From Agrocybe praecox (lineage: Eukaryota > Basidiomycota > Agaricomycetes > Agaricales > Agrocybaceae): a DNA stretch of 64,000 nt. This document shows positions 58,023 to 64,000 of this stretch, piece by piece. The notes under the pieces are model-generated. The model saw nothing but the letters and a program-made list of their open reading frames with translations. It ran no database searches and was not told the origin of the DNA. Position numbers and translations under genes: made by a program. The stretch is taken from the NCBI GenBank assembly GCA_964017145.1, contig OZ024841.1, positions 1,426,001-1,490,000 on the forward strand, in the 5' to 3' direction. Every line of letters starts with the position of its first letter. Position 1 is the stretch's first letter.

Positions 58023-59103
58023 TTAATATGAGCTTTGCGTATGTGATTGCAGTGAAGAGTAAAGAAATGCGTTGGATTGGTGAGTATCCAGCGTAGCAGG
58101 ACAGAAATGATATGGGTCGTAAGGAGTCGATGATGGGTCGCGTTGTGTGAAGTTCATGTTGTCCACTATGGAAAGAAAATTATCAGAAAACGATGGTTTA
58201 TGCTCATCGGCGGCAAGGTAAGGATAATTTGGCATATAAAAGTGGGAAGAATATAGAGGTGAATGTTGTAGCACATCATGTGCATGATTCCCTGTGAATG
58301 TGGGGTGGAAAGCAGGAGGATCGGGAAGGAAGGTTTCCGAGTCAGAATATTTCTGTCAAATGAGATTATGAGTCTTTGAGGTACATTTATAATGGTGTAG
58401 AACTTACGATTTCGCTTTGGCAATCCATGCTCTCATCATAATACGTGGTAGCATATGAAGTATGAGACTCGGGCCCGCTTTGAGGAAGTCGAGGTGCGGA
58501 ATGAACGGATGATGGTGACGGTGACGCAGGCGGAGACGACCACGCCCACATAGTACTCTCGCCAGGTATGGGAGCTTTCGCCTTTCTGGGCTTCGAACAA
58601 CCCTTGGGCGAGTAGTTAAAGTCGGGATATCTATGTCTGTGCTCCTCCTTTTCTTTCTGAGCAAGTATTCGGAATGATCTCTTCTGTTCTTCTGTCAACG
58701 AGGCCCATACCTGAGCGGCTTGCTTGCTGAGTTCGTTTTGCTGCTCTTCGCCATTAACGCTGTATGGGCTTGCAACATAGATCGACCGGAAGATGATGAA
58801 CGCGTTGCGTGGACGAGGAATGTGGTTCGGGTTTCTTCGACGGATTCGTTTTGGCAATAATGGAGCTGAGAAGGGTGTATACGGGGGGTAAACTGGTGCA
58901 CTTTGATTGTCATAGTGGATGAACGGAAAGACGTCGACAGTGCTGGTCGTCGTACTATACGGAGAGGCGGTCCATTCGTATGTCGTGTCTAATAATAATA
59001 TCACTCAACATGATGCAATAAAATGACGAGAGGATGCTGACGTACCAAAACACATGTTTGAGAAGTTCTGTTCAGCTTGGCGAATGTCGTGAGAAGCAGA
59101 CAT
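58023..59103 (-). CDS. HMG-box protein, MATA_HMG-like (HMG gene F)
   Basis: Exons 59103-59046, 58988-58408 and 58352-58023, read leftwards, give 322 residues. The first exon has exactly the same length (58 nt) and phase as that of HMG C and encodes MSASHDIRQAEQ. The HMG box (HIPRPRNAFIIFRSIYVA to KEEHRHRYPDFNYSP) lies at about residues 70-140. The Pro/Ser/Tyr-rich tail lacks the YLNLDG signature of the other members and ends in HTQSSY. Both upstream elements of HMG C recur at 59277-59344. This is the most distant copy in the window, 35 kb from the cluster, and is flanked by the two RBR paralogs. It is presumably a nuclear DNA-binding regulator. Confidence 0.85.
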
Positions 59104-59276
59104 GATGAAGGATGCGATAAGAGATAGAGGATAGGGAGGATACTGGGGAGGAAATGCAGGCGCTTCCTATCTGTTTGGACGCATATTCGAGAGTACATTG
59201 CGACCTACTTATACTTTCCAGCAGCTCGTAGGTTATGTCCGCTTTGAGGAGGATACGTCCATACAGTGTATTTTTA

Positions 59277-59344
59277 ATCAGCCTCGAGGCAGTTAAGCAT
59301 AGAAAACAAAAATACCGAGAAAACTTGAAAGGGGTGGCGATGCA
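59277..59344 (+). promoter_or_regulatory. Conserved HMG-family upstream element (gene F)
   Basis: ATCAGCCTCGAGGC at 59277-59290 and GGGGTGGCGATGCA at 59331-59344 repeat the arrangement found upstream of HMG C (8958-9024), at 175-240 bp from the start codon in both cases. Confidence 0.6.
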
Positions 59345-60225
59345 GGGGGGTGTTTCTTTCATCGGCATATGTGCCGGAGGATAAAAATATTATTTTACTT
59401 TTAACATAATGCCAGAGGGTCAGGACACGAAAGAGAGTAGTTTTGTGTGCTCCAATGTCGCTCTAAAAATTGATCACCCAAAATATAAATGTAGGAGGAC
59501 GGAACACCCGGTATGCGCTAAGGCTAGCGGGTGTCCGATGAAAGAGGAGTCTTCGGGCCCCTTTTGAATGAGAAATAGTTAATACAAAGAAATGTGAAAT
59601 TGTACGAGTTACGGTGGGGTTACTTTGTCGTTGCCATTAGATTTAAGTAAACATTCTGTTTAAATTCAATATATCTGCGATCACCATGATAGGCGCCCAG
59701 CATTTCGATGTGAAAATTTGACCTCTTACACGTTCAATTGAAAAGGATAATTTATTTACCAATTATTGCTTCGAAAGGTCTTTGTTTCTGTGAGCCAATG
59801 AGGGTCCTTTTTCTTTTTCTTTTTCTTTTTTTTTTTGGAAGTAACACCCCGAAGTTAAAGGTCACGGCGGAAATTGTGAGTACAAGTGCAGGAGGCTATT
59901 TTTAACGCATTTCATGGCTCGCGGCCCTTAAAATATCTTACCGTCCACGAAGTACTCTGAGCAGGGTACACCAGACAGAAGTTGACAAATTGTTTATGCT
60001 TCCGATTTTGATTCGAGTGCACACAACGAGACGTGGATTTTTTATGGCGTACTTTATGTAAACATGTACGCAATTTTGTGAGTAACGAAACATGATTTGT
60101 GTAAGCATCAAATAGTGTTCAAGTATTTTAGCAGACGGCAGGTGCAACGTGGACAGGACGAAGGCATACATGCATTTGACTTTGCAGGAATTAAGCGATA
60201 ATATATCGTACTTCTCAGAAGCATT
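59345..60225. other. Intergenic DNA
   Basis: No gene. Contains a T-rich TTTTTC simple repeat near 59810-59840. The right end is the 3' flank of RBR paralog 2. Confidence 0.5.
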
Positions 60226-61936
60226 TCACAATCTGTTTCTGGTGCACCGTACGCAGGCCAGCATAGCGCAGTGCCTGCAAAGCTAAAGAAGTCAAAACGT
60301 CAGGCCCCGCTTTGTTATAGATATAAGAATATTACTCTTACCAGAAGGAACTGCGGCAAATTAAAGTTGCATGATTCGCATCTTCCTCCTCCATCCCGAT
60401 ATCTCCATGCATGACGTTCACATTCGTGATTAACCCTTAAATTAGCCACCAGCTCTTCGAACTGCCGGCGTACAATCGAAGGTGCAGTGCGTTGAATGGC
60501 ACGAGGACCGAGCTCGTTCTCGACTCTTTGTTGAGCCGTCGCAAGAAGGCGCGACTCTTCCCATTGTGGACAGGCGCACTCTTTCCAGGGAACGGCACAC
60601 AAGTAGCAGAATTGTGTCCTGCATCGGCATGTCATATGAAAGCACCCCAAGCTAAGTTCAACGACGGCGTTACATCCAGGGCACGTTTGCCATCCGTTTT
60701 CGCTGGCAAGAGCACGCAGAGCGACTGCGCTCGTGTTCTCCCCACAGCCTTCGCCCTCGTGTGCCGCCTGCTTGCATTTTGGGCACGTGGACGTGAAGCA
60801 ACTAGGGCAGACCATTCCTGGCCGCCTCACTCCCTCCGAAGAGCCGAGGAATTTTGAGCATTGTGGACTGACGCAGTACACGCGGTGTTGGGAGGACACA
60901 CTGAATTCAGTATGTTTCTCGTTAAAAAGACGAGTGAGGGGTCTGTCCAGGAAGGGAACAACGTCATCTTTGGGAATAGGTTCACCACAGCAGCGGAGAG
61001 GAAATAGAGATTCGTCGCGAGTAAATGCCTCGACGAGGGCAACGACGCAGTCTTTGCAATAGTAATGATTGCATGGTGTGTGAAGAGCCTTGTTGATTCG
61101 TACGTGATCGGTGCAAATGGTGCAGTCGGCACTATGATTTGGTTCCTTTCAATGTGTGCCGTTTAATGCATGAATCTATACTCACTTCTGAATCTTGGGC
61201 TGAGCAAAGGCTGGCCTCTTTCCGTTGGCAACACTGGAAGGTCTGCCGGAAACAAGCGGAGCAAAAGGCGACCTGTTTCGTAAATTTCTGTCGAACTCTT
61301 CATACATACTATCCAGATCAGAGTTGGTGGAAGCGTTCGATATGTTATCTGAGCCATGGTCGCTGTCGTCGTCGCTAACATCGACCTCGTCCTCGTCATC
61401 GGAAATCACAACACTGAAAAATAAAGCTTAATCTTAAGCACTCAGAAACACCGAAAAATCACAAATGGTACTCACACAGGCGGGGGATCGGGGTGCATAA
61501 CGAATGTAGGCTGCTCCACTCGTACCTGAGCCGCCGTACGCTCAGGGAGTCTATCGTTCCGGGATAACATTTCTGCTGCCCGCCTATCTTGAGCAGCAGC
61601 TTCCTCTGCTATGATGAAAGCGTTCAAATATGCCTCATCGGTATTGACGGCCCCTGCGATGCTCTTCGCCAAAATAGAATCTTCCGCTGCAATGAGCATT
61701 TGTTGATAGTGCGCGACCTGTGCCTGATACGCAACTTCTTCGTCTGTTAATGGCAAATTTGCTCGCCCTTTCCCTTTCCGACCCTGATACGATTCTTCAA
61801 GATCCTCCAAGGCAAGTTTCGCAATAAGCGCGCTCGTTTCTGCGTCAATATCGACATCGATGGGAGCAGATCGATGGGAATGAGGAATAGATGATGGTGC
61901 ACGATAGTTCGTGGAAGGCACATAAGAGGAATACAT
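60226..61936 (-). CDS. RBR-type E3 ubiquitin ligase (paralog 2)
   Basis: Exons 61936-61476, 61413-61186, 61131-60342 and 60282-60226, read leftwards, give 511 residues. The start MYSSYVPSTNY aligns with MPIYSTFVPSTNY of paralog 1. The acidic stretch SDDEDEVDVSDDDSD precedes the RING-IBR-RING module (CTICTD; YCVSPQC; CPKCKQAAHEGEGC; CPGCNAVVELSLGCFHMTC; FCYLC). The last exon (LCRHCAMLACVRCTRNRL) has the same size as in paralog 1 (57 nt). The two copies share all intron positions and lie in the same direction with HMG F between them, so they come from a local duplication. They probably act with E2 enzymes on unknown substrates in nucleus or cytosol. Confidence 0.88.
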
Positions 61937-62926
61937 TGGGTATATTTGTTGGAAACCCAGCAAGAGGAAGGTGTCTTGCTCGCCAGATGAGATTCTGACG
62001 AGGGGATGGTGATGGCTCTTATCTGAGGAGCAAGACAGGTGCCTGGGGAACGGCGTGATGGAGTTGCCGGTTTATATAGTGAAAATAAGCGCCCATTGAC
62101 TCTTTAGTGTTCGATTCATCTTTATTTATCTTCAACTTCCTTCCATTGCCCTATGACCTGATGATTTTGTAATTTTGACTCCATTGATGGTTTGAATATC
62201 AAATCCCACATACATTGTTTTAATATCGCCTCGAGGTTGAAACAATGATACAGAACGTCCGAAAAAGACAAATGTATTGTTTCTGTCTCATGTACGACTC
62301 TTCAACAAATAATACTGTAATCTGCGTAAGGTGGCTACATAATCCTGAAGAATCAGATTGCCTCGCGTCCGACATGCGGCTTAACTTTAAGCGGCGTAGG
62401 TGACTCACGAGACCCGTGTGAAGTGGCAGGCACTCCTGGGCTTCATCAACAGATAGCTTTTGTCTTTTCTAAGCCAAAAAGTGGTCTACCTTGTGCATCG
62501 CCAGGAAATCTGATCCAATACTGGGCGTGAAGAACAATTCCCGGCGGGTTTCTCTTTCTACAAGCGAGAGTCAGAGATAAATATTATGTCGCCAGAGTTT
62601 TCGCCAGGTTGAAGGTCCACATAAATATTGCTATTTACAGGCCTTGAACTACAGGACAGACCAGAGACAGAAGTTGTATATACAAAGACGGTGAAGCTTT
62701 AAGTCAAACGTTCTTGCGCATTCATTGAAGGAATAAGTATGTGGTTGTCAAGAAGAAAGCAGGATCCGGAATTGGAGAAAGTGGATTTGCAGTTGCGTAA
62801 CCGAATCCATTGTTAGGCAGCAGCTACCAGGGCAAACAAACTTCGTCAATGCTTTGTACCCGGATTCGGTACACCGTTCAGTCCCGACTCGCACATTATC
62901 GTCACAACTCCTTTCTTTTTTGAGCA
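61937..62926. other. Intergenic DNA and promoters
   Basis: The left part is the promoter of RBR paralog 2, including the shared element at 62071-62094. No gene was seen between there and the MICOS gene. Confidence 0.5.
62071..62094 (-). promoter_or_regulatory. Shared RBR promoter element (paralog 2)
   Basis: TTTATATAGTGAAAATAAGC followed by GCCC matches the element at 56954-56980 upstream of paralog 1. The TATATA is a good TATA-box candidate. Confidence 0.55.
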
Positions 62927-63906
62927 ATGTTTCGGTCTGCTTCTCGCTTGGTAAATATTGAAAATCATAGAAAGGATATCCAACTTTCTAAAGCCAAAAT
63001 TTTAGCCGAGAAGGGCTCTTCTGTCAGCGACAGTCGCCGGAACAGCTGTCGGCCTACACGATCCTTCAAAGGTATGTGCAAATCTAATATATTGTGTCGA
63101 GGAATGCCCGGCTAAAGAAAAATATTCACGAATAGCTCTCCATATATCCAGAGCCGACGCCTGATATCGTCCTCGTAGATTCTCCATCGGAACTAGAGAA
63201 ACAAATCGGTGTAGCACGCCGCCATGTCTTCCGCACATACTCGGACGCCCGTGCGCATGTTCAAGGATGGATATCCAAGTGGATTGGCGTCGAGCATGCA
63301 GTAGAAAGTGCGTAACGCTATTTCTTATCACACAGGCATATCATTGAACATGCATCATAAAATCTAGACCGAGTAAAGTCCATCATCTCCCCCGAAGAAT
63401 CCATGACTCCCAACCTGTTATACGTCGGGGTTGCTACACTCACAGGGTCAATCCTAGGAAGAAACCGTATTCTATTCACCCGCCTACTTCTCCCACCCAT
63501 CTTCCTCGTTGCTTCTGCCAAATATTTCATTCCCAAAACAACTCACAACCTCTCGTCATACCTCGGCAATCTCGAAGAGACCTACCTCCCTCAAGTCGCT
63601 GAGAAACACGAGATCGCAAAGGCACACTCTGCTATGACCTGGGAACGCGTCAAGGATGCTACCAAGAACGGCAGGGAACAGATTAACCATGGAGCTGTTG
63701 TTGCTATTGCAAAAGTTCAAGAGGCGACTGGCCTGAAACTCCAGGAGACGTTAGGCTGGAAAGCAGAAGCTAAAAAGGCCTTTGCTGAGGCCAAGGCAGA
63801 GGCTGCGAAGGTTTTGGATGAGGTGGAGAAACCTGTCGAGAAAGACGTCGCAGATGTCAAGGAAGCAGTCGCGAAAGAGGTTGAGGAAGTTAAGAACGCC
63901 TCATGA
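62927..63906 (+). CDS. MICOS subunit Mic26/Mic27 (apolipoprotein O-like)
   Basis: Four exons (62927-62950, 63006-63071, 63136-63307, 63368-63906) give 266 residues. The N-terminus (MFRSASRLPRRALLSATVAG) is basic and Ser/Ala-rich like a mitochondrial presequence. The middle part contains the ApoO-type text VFRTYSDARAHVQGWISKWI and, after it, membrane-like segments LLYVGVATLTGSILGRNRIL and LLLPPIFLVASAKYFIPKT. The last 100 residues form a long charged helix rich in Ala, Glu and Lys (KAFAEAKAEAAKVLDEVEK). Mic26/Mic27 proteins sit in the inner mitochondrial membrane and, as part of MICOS, help shape cristae junctions and bind cardiolipin. The exon 1 donor leaves only eight codons, but phase and the presequence support it. 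Confidence 0.85.
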
Positions 63907-64000
63907 CGTTTTCTCGTATAGATTATTATTCTATTTCTCACCACTGATTGAATTAAGGTTCAAAATTACTAGACGTTGCAGAAGCCCAATGGCCGAGTGC
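63907..64000. other. 3' flank of the MICOS gene at the window end
   Basis: Nothing beyond the probable 3' UTR was seen. Confidence 0.5.

Overview
This is nuclear DNA from a basidiomycete, most likely an Agaricomycete mushroom-forming fungus. The evidence is the dense, short introns of about 45-100 nt with GT..AG ends, and the gene content: a class II fungal secretory peroxidase, a PH-CRIB PAK kinase of the Cla4 type, a GT61 glycosyltransferase, F-box-like, MYND and RBR families, and MATA_HMG-type HMG-box proteins. No species is assigned. All exon coordinates were worked out by hand from reading frame, splice sites and comparison between paralogs inside the window.

Layout. Positions 1-28 kb are duplication-rich and gene-poor, dominated by an HMG-box family. 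Two HMG genes that face each other (A at 2.6 kb, B at 5.4-6.5 kb) occur again as an inverted copy (D at 20.2 kb, E at 22.4-23.5 kb). This gives a giant imperfect palindrome with arms of about 4 kb and a spacer of about 13 kb. Both HMG genes in the right arm carry frameshifts, and D has lost its start; B in the left arm is intact and A is nearly so. A fifth paralog (C, 7.4-8.8 kb) lies in the spacer, with a delta-12 type fatty acid desaturase (10.2-11.8 kb) and a GT61 glycosyltransferase (14.9-17.1 kb). Further direct and inverted duplications join pieces of this region near 24.5-26.3 kb.

From 26.6 to 38 kb are an unrecognised multi-exon gene, a tRNA-Glu(CTC) with a short intron, two tandem MYND-finger paralogs, a single-pass membrane protein, mitochondrial ribosomal protein uS19m and an unrecognised gene convergent with it. 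From 39.7 to 52.5 kb are a class II peroxidase with an incomplete Mn site, an F-box-like protein, Cla4-type PAK, a small membrane protein and, divergent from it, CNOT11 of the CCR4-NOT complex. From 55.2 to 63.9 kb are two RBR ubiquitin ligase paralogs flanking a sixth HMG gene (F), then a MICOS Mic26/27 (apolipoprotein O-like) gene.

Housekeeping genes (uS19m, CNOT11, Cla4, Mic26/27) are interspersed with accessory families that grow by tandem or inverted duplication (HMG, MYND, RBR). The accessory genes do not form an obvious biosynthetic cluster. The least explained feature is the HMG family: its members share gene structure, a C-terminal signature and an upstream DNA element, yet are being duplicated and broken locally.
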